Positions 32,938 to 40,713 of a stretch of DNA of 64,000 bases are shown piece by piece (the first letter of the stretch is position 1; each line of letters begins with the position of its first letter). The DNA comes from JBGTFE01 sp041747435 (GTDB lineage Bacteria; Acidobacteriota; Blastocatellia; Pyrinomonadales; Pyrinomonadaceae), in the NCBI GenBank assembly GCA_041747435.1, contig JBGTFE010000062.1, forward strand, positions 1 through 64,000, written 5' to 3'. Under the pieces are notes generated by a model. That model made no database searches. It worked only from the letters and a program-made list of their open reading frames with translations, and was not told the DNA's origin. A program made the position numbers and the translations under genes.

Positions 32938-33126
32938 TAAATTCCTCCTTAAATTCCGAAAGACGAAAGCCCCTCGAATTTAGCGAAATCTTGTAAGTAT
33001 TTTTATTTTTATTGCGGTATTTTAATTCTTTTGGTGAGAATTCAAATGTGCGTTTCACTAATGAGGCTTTTTCATCTTACCTGCTACAATTTTACTCTTT
33101 TAGGAAGCTGTTTTTGAGAGTGAAAT

Positions 33127-33145
33127 CACCTGTATCTCGTGAGTA
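33127..33145. promoter_or_regulatory. Inverted heptamer pair upstream of the baeRF gene
   Basis: CACCTGT (33127-33133) and GTGAGTA (33139-33145, reverse complement TACTCAC) are separated by 5 bp, the same geometry as at 27481 and 31027. It lies in the 284-bp spacer between the DUF389 gene and the baeRF gene. Confidence 0.5.
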
Positions 33146-33221
33146 ATAACCCTCAATTTTACCGAAAAATGTTAAATTTTCGGTAATCGAACGGTTTAGT
33201 TCGTTTTTGCAAACGGCTGAA

Positions 33222-35048
33222 TTAAAGACTCGGACCGATGCTGGGTTCCTGCGGAGTTTCGCTTTCGGGTTGGGCATTACCGTCCTGAAAAGTTAATTTG
33301 GTTTGTCCGTTTGGCGCCGCGGTATCGCTGAGCTTTATTCGGTCGCCGGTGATTTGCCAGCGCGTGTCGAGGTAATCGGCGATCGCCTGCATTCGCTGGG
33401 CGACTATTTCCGTCGATTCGCCAAGCCGCGCCTGAACGGCGACAACGAGAACAAGCGGTGAGTTTTCGCTCATTTCGCGTCCGACAAAATCGAGTTGAAG
33501 CATCCCGAGTATCGGAATTGTCGCGCTGTTTGCGGAAAATTCTATCGATGCGATTTCCTTCGGAACTCTCTCTAAGCTTATCCGCGTCGCGGCGTCATCG
33601 AGATTGGCGCGAATTTTTTCGACTATCGAGTTTTGAACATCGGGAGCAAGAACAACCTCGCTCAAATAGGTAATCTTGACGTTCAACGAATCTGTGCCTT
33701 CGGAAACGATCCGGCGACCCAAAAAGCGCGCTTCCGGCGGAAACTCGATGGTCGTCAAAGCGGCGTCGATCTTCTGCCAGAGACCGGCTTGAAGCTCGGC
33801 GATCGTCGGCGCGGCGCGCTGCTTGTCGCGCTCCCGCATTGCCGCCAAAGTTGACGTTGTGGGGATTTCCGTCAAGTTCAAAGTGATCGATTCGACCGGG
33901 CGACCGAGACGTTCGGCGATCAGTTTCGCGTATTGCTTTTTCTCTTCGAGCGTGTAAGGCTCGTCGTCAAAAAGGCGGAGATTGATGGTCAGCTTTCCGT
34001 CTTTTTCGAGTATCGTAAGCTGGTCGATCGTGCCGCGCATCGCGCCATCCGATTTTTTTTGAAAATGCTTCTGCCACAGATCCAGAATGTGATTTCTTAT
34101 TGTATTTTCACTCCGTTCCTGCGTGATTTCACTTTGAAGTTGGCTGAACGACTGGCTGAGCGGAATTAAGATCGCGACGAGCGGTATGAGGATCATCGCA
34201 AATCTTACGGGCAGACTACGAATTTCGCGCGCCTGTTCGAGACCAGGAAAGCGTTCGATAAATTTGAGAATAAACGCGCTCTCGGGGTCGCGATGCTCAA
34301 ATTCTTCAATACGATTTTTAACTTGCGGCGTGATCAATTGAACCGCGAGAAACACGATCATCGCCATAAATGTGATGGCAACGAGGTTCGTTAAAAACAA
34401 AAGACCGCCACCCGAGGCAACTCGCCAACCGGTCGCGGTGTCGAAAGTCGTCATCAATCCGAGACCATAGCCGGCAACACAAAGCGGCGGCATTAGCGCT
34501 ACGGCAATCGCCACACCTGGAATTGAAGTCGCAATGCCCTTAACCTCGCGGCAAACCACGATCGAACCAACAGCTCCCGAAAAAAGCGCGATGAACAGAT
34601 CAAGCGTGTTCGGCTGCATTCGCGCGGCGATCTCATTCGTCATTTCACGAAACGGCAGAACGGCGACGAGAAATACAGCGAAAGCAACCGCCAGCGCGCA
34701 GCTCAAAAAGATCTTGGCGACGACGCGTAAGCCGAGTACCATATCGCCCGAAGCGAGCGCGAGTCCGGCGGCGAGGATGGGTCCCATCAATGGCGAGATC
34801 AACATCGCGCCGATGATTACCGCCGGTGAATCCATCACGAGTCCGAGCGTGGCTATTCCGGCGGAAAAGAAAATTTGCAGCCAGTAAACCGGGTCGAAAA
34901 GCGTCGCGCCGCGGGAAAGATCGAGGTACAGATTTTCTTTGCTTTCCGCCTCGACGCCGAGCAGCCGCGCGACGCGCTCCCGAAAACCCCGCGAACTTTC
35001 TTTCGAGTTCTCGCTTGTATCGGAACTGATTTCGCTCATAGCACACAT
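33222..35048 (-). CDS. DUF389 integral membrane protein
   Basis: The N-terminal 330 residues contain about six to seven membrane spans with the DUF389 hallmarks: DSPAVIIGAMLISPLMGPIL, GLALASGDMVLGLRVVAKIF and ALMPPLCVAGYGLGL. The C-terminal part (about 340-608) is a large soluble region with repeated beta-alpha units related to BON-like or DUF389 C-terminal domains. Total length is 608, which fits the long members of the family. Function is unknown; transport is often suggested. The start could also be the ATG at 35039. Confidence 0.85.
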   Translation of the reverse strand: MCAMSEISSDTSENSKESSRGFRERVARLLGVEAESKENLYLDLSRGATLFDPVYWLQIFFSAGIATLGLVMDSPAVIIGAMLISPLMGPILAAGLALASGDMVLGLRVVAKIFLSCALAVAFAVFLVAVLPFREMTNEIAARMQPNTLDLFIALFSGAVGSIVVCREVKGIATSIPGVAIAVALMPPLCVAGYGLGLMTTFDTATGWRVASGGGLLFLTNLVAITFMAMIVFLAVQLITPQVKNRIEEFEHRDPESAFILKFIERFPGLEQAREIRSLPVRFAMILIPLVAILIPLSQSFSQLQSEITQERSENTIRNHILDLWQKHFQKKSDGAMRGTIDQLTILEKDGKLTINLRLFDDEPYTLEEKKQYAKLIAERLGRPVESITLNLTEIPTTSTLAAMRERDKQRAAPTIAELQAGLWQKIDAALTTIEFPPEARFLGRRIVSEGTDSLNVKITYLSEVVLAPDVQNSIVEKIRANLDDAATRISLERVPKEIASIEFSANSATIPILGMLQLDFVGREMSENSPLVLVVAVQARLGESTEIVAQRMQAIADYLDTRWQITGDRIKLSDTAAPNGQTKLTFQDGNAQPESETPQEPSIGPSL

Positions 35049-35132
35049 TGTAACTCAAAAAGCGCCTGAAATCGGCAAGAGAAGCTGCGTCGGAAAAAAA
35101 GGCACCGCTAACGATGCCTCCTACGAAAAATA

Positions 35133-35208
<76 letters not shown>

Positions 35209-35247
35209 GATCGCCCTCGAAAAACTTTATCCGACGGCAAGTGAAAT

Positions 35248-35276
35248 AGTGTAAATAAGGCGTTTCTTGATGTCAA
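35248..35276 (-). promoter_or_regulatory. Promoter of tRNA-Phe
   Basis: On the minus strand TTGACA (35271-35276) and TACACT (35248-35253) are 17 bp apart, about 33 bp before the tRNA 5' end. Confidence 0.8.
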
Positions 35277-35334
35277 ATCGCACCGCAAAAAAACAAAAGC
35301 GAGCCAAAAACACGCCCAAAACCCGCGAAAGCTA

Positions 35335-35362
35335 TTGACATTCCCGCGTTTAGTCCTATAAT
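35335..35362 (+). promoter_or_regulatory. Consensus sigma70 promoter
   Basis: TTGACA (35335-35340) and TATAAT (35357-35362) are both perfect, with a 16-bp spacer. The start is expected near 35369, about 150 bp before the lipoprotein ATG. Confidence 0.88.
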
Positions 35363-35368
35363 CACATT

Positions 35369-35495
35369 TTAGCAGCTGTTCTGCCTATGACGGCTGTGAT
35401 ACCTTCCGATTTCCGTTTGATACCTGCCCGTGCCGGTTCGAACGCCGTCGCTGTCCTCCAGAGGCGCAACATTCGAACCGGCACAGCTATTTTTA
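35369..35495 (+). ncRNA. Folded leader or small RNA upstream of a lipoprotein gene
   Basis: The transcript would contain a perfect 13-bp inverted repeat, GTGCCGGTTCGAA (35430-35442) and TTCGAACCGGCAC (35472-35484). The 3' arm can instead pair with the 5' end (AGCTGT..GCC at 35374-35385 with GGCACAGCT at 35480-35488), and a TATTTTT run follows at once. The two folds exclude each other, as in attenuators. TGATACCT occurs twice in between. I cannot match it to a known riboswitch or to 6S RNA. Confidence 0.55.
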
Positions 35496-35517
35496 AAAAT
35501 ATTGAGGTTTTATTTTA

Positions 35518-35928
35518 ATGTCAAAAAATGTCTTTTTAATGCTAATCGCTGTCGCATTCGTGATATTTCCCGCCTGCGGCGACAGTACGGAAGCGCCAAA
35601 CACGAATACGAACACCGCGGTGGTTAACATTGATCCGGCGAATCTTCCGCCGGGATTTTCGACAAGTCCGGTTCCGCTGTCGAATAATTCGACGCCCGGA
35701 ATTCCCGCCGATCCGGCAAATACGAATCTGATCAATCCGAAAGGAACCCCGACACCCGGAATTCCCGACCCGGCAAACATTAACAAAATGAAAAAAGGAA
35801 CAACACCTACACCCGGAATTCCCGATCCGGCAAATATGCGGAAGCAAATGAAAAATATTCCGCTTAGCGATGTCAATTCGTATAAAGCGACAGACAATAC
35901 AAAAGTGAAAACGGTTCGAAAACCATAG
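35518..35928 (+). CDS. Small lipoprotein with TPGIPDPAN repeats
   Basis: The 136-residue protein begins with a lipoprotein signal (AVAFVIFPACGD, Cys at residue 20). The mature part is low complexity, with three imperfect repeats around TPGIP(A)DPAN and Asn/Thr/Pro-rich linkers, and a basic C-terminus. It is probably a surface-exposed lipoprotein of extended structure. It is expressed from a strong promoter through a folded leader and ends at a clean terminator. I do not recognise a family. Confidence 0.8.
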   Translation: MSKNVFLMLIAVAFVIFPACGDSTEAPNTNTNTAVVNIDPANLPPGFSTSPVPLSNNSTPGIPADPANTNLINPKGTPTPGIPDPANINKMKKGTTPTPGIPDPANMRKQMKNIPLSDVNSYKATDNTKVKTVRKP

Positions 35929-35954
35929 CCCTTTTTTAAAAGGTAAAAGGAAGC

Positions 35955-35984
35955 AACCGCAAGTTAATCTTGCGGTTTTTTTTT
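35955..35984. terminator. Terminator shared by the lipoprotein gene and recA
   Basis: AACCGCAAG (35955-35963) and CTTGCGGTT (35969-35977) form a 9-bp stem with a 5-base loop, followed by seven further T on the plus strand. It lies 4 bp beyond the recA stop and may act for both convergent genes. Confidence 0.88.
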
Positions 35985-35987
35985 CGA

Positions 35988-37007
35988 TCAATTGTCGGCA
36001 AAGCCAAGCTTTACTCTTGTTTCGTTTTCGATCTGTTCGTAGATTTCCTTGTTTTCCTTGAGCGCGCCCTTGACGTTTTCGCGTCCCTGACCGAGCCGCT
36101 CGCCTTTGTACGAAAACCAAGCGCCGCTTTTTTCCACGACGTTGTTATTTACCGCGAGATCGAGCAGATCGCCTTCGCGGGAAATGCCCTCACCATACAT
36201 AATGTCGAATTCGCACTCATGAAACGGCGGCGCGACCTTGTTTTTGACGACCTTGACTCGCGTGCGGTTTCCGACTACGCGATCGCCTTCTTTGATCGCG
36301 CCGATGCGGCGAATGTCGATGCGGACACTGGCGTAAAATTTCAGCGCTTTGCCGCCCGTAGTTGTTTCGGGCGAGCCGAAAAATACTCCGATCTTTTGGC
36401 GCAGCTGGTTGATGAAAATAAAACACGTGTTTGACGTAGAAACGATTCCGGTCAGCTTTCTGAGCGCCTGCGACATTAAGCGCGCCTGCAATCCCATATG
36501 CGAATCGCCCATTTCGCCGTCCAATTCCGCGCGTGGAACGAGCGCTGCGACCGAATCGATAACGATCACGTCCACGCTGTTCGAACGAACGAGTGTTTCA
36601 GCGATTTCAAGCGCCTGCTCGCCCGAATCGGGCTGCGATATCAACAGATCTTCGACGTTGCAGCCTAATTTTCCGGCATAATCCGGGTCGAGCGCGTGCT
36701 CGGCGTCGATATACGCCGCAATTCCGCCGAGCTTTTGCGCCTGTGCGACAACTTGGAGTGCAAGCGTCGTTTTTCCGGAGCTTTCCGGTCCGTAAACTTC
36801 GATCACCCGACCGCGCGGAAAACCGCCGACGCCGATCGCCGCGTCGAGACTCAAACAATTCGTCGAAATCGCGCCGACCTCCTCGTGCGGACGCTCGCCG
36901 AGCCGCATGATCGAGCCTTTGCCAAACTTCTTTTCAATATTTGCCAATGCTGCTTCAATTGCCGTGCTTTTTGATTCCATTGCCATTTTTAGTGCCTCTC
37001 CAGCCAT
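35988..37007 (-). CDS. recA: Recombinase RecA
   Basis: RecA forms filaments on single-strand DNA, drives strand exchange and triggers the SOS response. An AGGAG ribosome site sets the start at 37007 (339 residues). The motifs are FGKGSIMRLGE, Walker A GPESSGKTTLALQ, VDVIVIDSVAAL, the L2 loop region INQLRQKIGVFFGSPETTTG and ALKFYASVR. The C-terminal acidic tail is short. A palindrome that could be a LexA-type operator overlaps the predicted promoter. Confidence 0.98.
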   Translation of the reverse strand: MAGEALKMAMESKSTAIEAALANIEKKFGKGSIMRLGERPHEEVGAISTNCLSLDAAIGVGGFPRGRVIEVYGPESSGKTTLALQVVAQAQKLGGIAAYIDAEHALDPDYAGKLGCNVEDLLISQPDSGEQALEIAETLVRSNSVDVIVIDSVAALVPRAELDGEMGDSHMGLQARLMSQALRKLTGIVSTSNTCFIFINQLRQKIGVFFGSPETTTGGKALKFYASVRIDIRRIGAIKEGDRVVGNRTRVKVVKNKVAPPFHECEFDIMYGEGISREGDLLDLAVNNNVVEKSGAWFSYKGERLGQGRENVKGALKENKEIYEQIENETRVKLGFADN

Positions 37008-37085
37008 TTTGTTTTCTCCTTTTTTGCGATATTTCTCCTGCAAGCAATGACAATATAGCACAAAAGGAAGCGTTTGTGAAATAAT

Positions 37086-37101
37086 GTTTCATATGTGAAA
37101 C
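37086..37101 (-). promoter_or_regulatory. Palindrome in the recA promoter, possible SOS operator
   Basis: GTTTCATATGTGAAAC is a palindrome with half-sites GTTTCA/TGAAAC around 4 bp. On the minus strand it lies just upstream of a likely -35 (TTCACA) and an extended -10 (TGCTATATT near 37052-37060). Only one copy is seen in the window, and lexA is not present. Confidence 0.5.
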
Positions 37102-37196
37102 GAATATCTCTTCGGATTTTGGAAAAATGTGTATTTACAATAGTGGAAAAGAGCAATCTTTGCAAGTTATTTTTCGGTGAAATCAGTCCTTTTTCT

Positions 37197-37493
37197 TTAA
37201 AAATGAGAGAGGTTCAAACCGGTGCGTTTTGCGAATTGATCAGCGAGCGAAAGTAAACCGGCGGACGTTTCGTCACGCGTTAATTTTTCAAGGCGCCACA
37301 TCGGAAGAAAGTAATCCTGCATCGGTAAATATTGCTCGCCTTTCGCGATCGCGCGTGTCCATTCGTCAAAATAGTGCAGATCGATTCCGCGAAGATAAAC
37401 ACCGGCGGCGCTAATTTCGTGCAATATGCCGAACAATTTTTCGCGCGGATCGCGCAGAATTACGATGATGCTGTCGACGGATTCGATTTTCAT
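37197..37493 (-). CDS. Unknown small protein
   Basis: The 98-residue protein starts MKIESVDSIIVILRDPREKL and continues FGILHEISAAGVYLRGID and FDEWTRAIAKGEQYLPMQDY. It looks soluble and globular with alternating strands and helices, and it is not low-complexity. It stands alone between recA and the divergent sbcC-like gene. I do not recognise the family. Confidence 0.72.
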   Translation of the reverse strand: MKIESVDSIIVILRDPREKLFGILHEISAAGVYLRGIDLHYFDEWTRAIAKGEQYLPMQDYFLPMWRLEKLTRDETSAGLLSLADQFAKRTGLNLSHF

Positions 37494-37603
37494 AGTTCGG
37501 GTTAAATGAATTTTGTCACAAAACGCGCCAATTTAAAACCGCATTGCCCGATTGGGCTGTTTGTTTCGCGGAAATTATTCTAAAATCTATAGAAAATCGA
37601 TAA

Positions 37604-40258
37604 ATGCACATCACAAGGATCGAGCTCGAAAATATTAAATCTCACGCGCATTTTGAACACGAATTTCAGCGCGGAACAACGGCGATAACGGGCGAAAACG
37701 GCGCCGGAAAAACGACTTTGATCGAAGCTGTCGCTTGGACTTTGTTCGATCTGCTCGACTACAAAAAGCAGGATTTTCTTCGCCGCGGCGCAAAAAAAGG
37801 AAGCGCGCAAGTGACGTTCGAAAGCGGCAAGGACGAGCGCGAATATCTTGTCTATCGCGATACCGGTACAAGCTATTACATTTACGATCCGCGGCTCAAG
37901 ATCAGAACGCACGAGAAAAAGGAAGAAGTTACGCGCTTTCTATGGGAACATCTCGGCGTCGAAGTCGGAACCGACCTGGACGCGCTTTTCAGGCGCGCGA
38001 TCGGCGTTCCGCAGGGAACATTCACGGCGATTTTTTTAGAGACCGCCACCGAACGAAAGAAAGCTTTTGACAAGCTTTTGAAGGTCGAAGAATATCGGCA
38101 AGGCGCGGAAAAACTTCGTGAAACGGCGCGTTTTGTCGAGCAAAAAATAAACGCGGTCGCGCAAAAGATCGCTCGTGCCGAAGGCGAGCTTTTGCGTTTT
38201 CAGCAAATCGAAGACGAACTCAAAACCTACGAAAAACAAGCCGAAGAATTTTGCAAAACGATCGAAAGTTTGGAAAAAGCCGCAGCCGAAAAGACAAAAA
38301 CCGTTGGAAAATTTGACGAGATCGAAGCAAAGACCAATGAGCTGAAAACCGCGCTTGAACGACTCAAAAGCGAAAATTCACGAAACGAGATCGTAGTAAA
38401 TCAAAAGCAAACTGAGTTAAATCAGGCGCAGATCGCAGCGGAAAAGATAAAGTTGATCGAAGCCGATTATAAAAAACACACCGCGGCGCTCGCGCATCTA
38501 AAGGAACTCGAGCAAGGGCGCATCGAACGCGACAAGTTAAACGTCGGGAAACAAAAGGTCGAAACCGCACTCGCGAACGTGCGCGCCGAGCAAAAATCGA
38601 CGAGGGAAAATCTCGAGTTGGCTGGAAAGGCGCATCGCGATATTTCAACGCTTCAGCCGAAAGTCCGCGAGCAGGAAAAATTGGAACAGCGGCGCGAAAC
38701 TTTGGTCAAGGAAATTCTCGAGCTGAAGTCGAAAGAAAAAGAGATCGGTAAACTTGACGAAAAACTCAGCCGCCTTCGCGAAAATTATAGAGCAAATCAG
38801 GCGCTGATCAAGGATGCCGAAGCGAAAACAGAAACGGCGAAGGCGTTTGAAGGTCTCATAAAGCGCGACACGGAAATCACTCGAAAAGTTACGCATCTTC
38901 GCGCCAAACTCGAACACGACGTGGAGTTTCAAAAACAGGTGAGAGACGGTTTATGTCCGGTTTTATCGCAAAAATGTCTCAACATAAAGGATGGCGAAAC
39001 GCTCGAAGGTTTTTTGCAAAAGCAGTTTTTTGAACTAAAAACGGAGATCGCGGCACTCGAAAGCGAACAAAACGGACTCGCCCCGCAACTAAAGACTTCG
39101 CGCGATGCGGAAAAAGTTTTGGCAGCGCTTGAAACTTTGCAAAGCCGCGAAAAGGAGATTTCCGAAGACGGAAAACGGCTTAGCGAAGAAAAAGTGCTTT
39201 TGCAAAAAGAATTGGCAAATCTGTCGAAGTTGGAAACGGAATCGGCGGAAATCGACTCGAAGCTCAAAGTTTTAGACAATCCGAAAACTAAGATTCAGGC
39301 TTTTGAAAACGAGATCAAGCGCGAACCGCAGCTTAGAGAGAAAATGTCGGAGATCGAAAAAAATCTGGAGCGTTTGGAAAGCGATCTCAAAATGTTCGTC
39401 GAGCAGCTTGAAACTTACAAAGACCTCGACGCCGGGTGGAAGGAATTTTCGGAAATTCGCGAGCAAACTTCCGAGGCGCATCGCGAGTTTATCGCGAATG
39501 AGAATCTGGCAAGATCGGTCCCGGAAAAAGAATCGGAACTCAAAAGCGCGAAGGCGGACACGGAACGAATTGGAAAAGACGTCGAAAAAGCCGAAAGAGA
39601 TTTCGCGGCGGCTGGCAAAGATTATGATCGCGAGCGCCACGCGCAAGAAAGATTCGCGTTGCTCGAAACGGAAAAGAATCTGGCGGAAACGCGCGCGAAT
39701 TTTGCAAACATCGAGAAACGCATCGATGAATCGGCAAAGGAATTGAAGCGTTTGGACGAGGTCCGAAAACAAATGCAGACTGAATTTCTCGAAAAAGAGC
39801 GTTTGGAAAAGACAGCCGAAGCAACGGATTTTATACGCTCGACGCTGAAAGAAGCGGCGCCGCTGGTGGCGAGGAATTACGTATATCATGTTTCGCTCGA
39901 GGCGAATCAGATGTTTCGCGAAATCACCGGAAATGGGGAACGAACCTTGAAATGGACGGAAGATTATGGCATCGAGCTTGAGGAAAATGGTTACGATCGA
40001 CCTTTTTTGAGTCTTTCGGGCGGCGAACAGATGGCGGCGGCATTGTCGGTTCGGCTCGCGCTTTTAAAACAACTTTCCGATATTCGCCTCGCATTTTTTG
40101 ACGAGCCGACGACAAATATGGACATCGAGCGACGCGAGAATTTCGCGATTCAAATCCGTCAAATTAAATACTTTGATCAATTATTTGTGATCTCGCATGA
40201 CGACACTTTTGAAAATTACGTGGATCATGTTGTTACGATAGGAGCAAACCAAACATGA
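37604..40258 (+). CDS. SbcC/Rad50-type SMC-like ATPase
   Basis: The N-terminal ATPase half (MHITRIELENIKSHAHF, Walker A GENGAGKTTLIE) and the C-terminal half (signature LSLSGGEQMAAALSVRL, Walker B LAFFDEPTTNMD, then VISHDD) enclose a long coiled coil (about residues 165-745). This is the layout of SbcC/Rad50, which with the SbcD/Mre11 nuclease opens and trims DNA ends. The length of 884 fits. At the middle of the coil (about residue 450) the zinc hook would be CxxC, but here the sequence is CPVLSQKC. No sbcD gene is adjacent. It overlaps the RNase H gene by 4 bp. Confidence 0.88.
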   Translation: MHITRIELENIKSHAHFEHEFQRGTTAITGENGAGKTTLIEAVAWTLFDLLDYKKQDFLRRGAKKGSAQVTFESGKDEREYLVYRDTGTSYYIYDPRLKIRTHEKKEEVTRFLWEHLGVEVGTDLDALFRRAIGVPQGTFTAIFLETATERKKAFDKLLKVEEYRQGAEKLRETARFVEQKINAVAQKIARAEGELLRFQQIEDELKTYEKQAEEFCKTIESLEKAAAEKTKTVGKFDEIEAKTNELKTALERLKSENSRNEIVVNQKQTELNQAQIAAEKIKLIEADYKKHTAALAHLKELEQGRIERDKLNVGKQKVETALANVRAEQKSTRENLELAGKAHRDISTLQPKVREQEKLEQRRETLVKEILELKSKEKEIGKLDEKLSRLRENYRANQALIKDAEAKTETAKAFEGLIKRDTEITRKVTHLRAKLEHDVEFQKQVRDGLCPVLSQKCLNIKDGETLEGFLQKQFFELKTEIAALESEQNGLAPQLKTSRDAEKVLAALETLQSREKEISEDGKRLSEEKVLLQKELANLSKLETESAEIDSKLKVLDNPKTKIQAFENEIKREPQLREKMSEIEKNLERLESDLKMFVEQLETYKDLDAGWKEFSEIREQTSEAHREFIANENLARSVPEKESELKSAKADTERIGKDVEKAERDFAAAGKDYDRERHAQERFALLETEKNLAETRANFANIEKRIDESAKELKRLDEVRKQMQTEFLEKERLEKTAEATDFIRSTLKEAAPLVARNYVYHVSLEANQMFREITGNGERTLKWTEDYGIELEENGYDRPFLSLSGGEQMAAALSVRLALLKQLSDIRLAFFDEPTTNMDIERRENFAIQIRQIKYFDQLFVISHDDTFENYVDHVVTIGANQT

Positions 40259-40713
40259 AAGAAGTAACGATCGTCTGTGACGGTTCGAGTTTGGGAAACG
40301 GGCGCGGCACTACGCGCGCGGCGGCGGTTGCGGTGCTTGGTTATCGCGGATATTGGCGCGCTTTTAGCGAATATCTCGGAAATGCGACGAATCAGCAGGC
40401 GGAGATCGCGGCGGCGTGGGTCGGCTTAAAAACGCTGCGCGAGCCGTGCAGCGTAAGAATTCTCACCGATTCGCGCTACGTCGTCGAAACGATGACGGGC
40501 AATTTTCGTAAAAAAGCGAATCTCGATTGGTGGGCGAAACTTGAGAAAGCCGCCGGTAAACATCAAATAAAATGGGAATGGACACGCGGACACGCGGGGC
40601 ATGAAATTCAGGAAATCGCCGATACGATCGCGCGGAAAACCGCAATGCTCGGACGCGTTGACGAAGATCTTTTGGATGAAGCCGTCGCCGCAATCGGGAT
40701 CAAGGAAATATGA
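40255..40713 (+). CDS. RNase HI-like protein
   Basis: The 152-residue protein has the RNase H fold: VTIVCDGSSLGNGRGTT with the first catalytic Asp, QQAEIAAAWVGLKTL with the Glu, VRILTDSRYVVETM with the second Asp, and WEWTRGHAGHEIQEIADTIA with the His/Asp region. It should cut RNA in RNA-DNA hybrids. It is translationally coupled (ATGA) both to the sbcC-like gene before it and to the Ycf48-like gene after it. Confidence 0.9.
   Translation: MKEVTIVCDGSSLGNGRGTTRAAAVAVLGYRGYWRAFSEYLGNATNQQAEIAAAWVGLKTLREPCSVRILTDSRYVVETMTGNFRKKANLDWWAKLEKAAGKHQIKWEWTRGHAGHEIQEIADTIARKTAMLGRVDEDLLDEAVAAIGIKEI

Noticed and set aside
39272..39889. 205-codon minus-strand open frame inside the sbcC-like gene
   Set aside because: Shadow of a coiled-coil coding region; Phe/Arg-rich composition is typical of antisense frames here.
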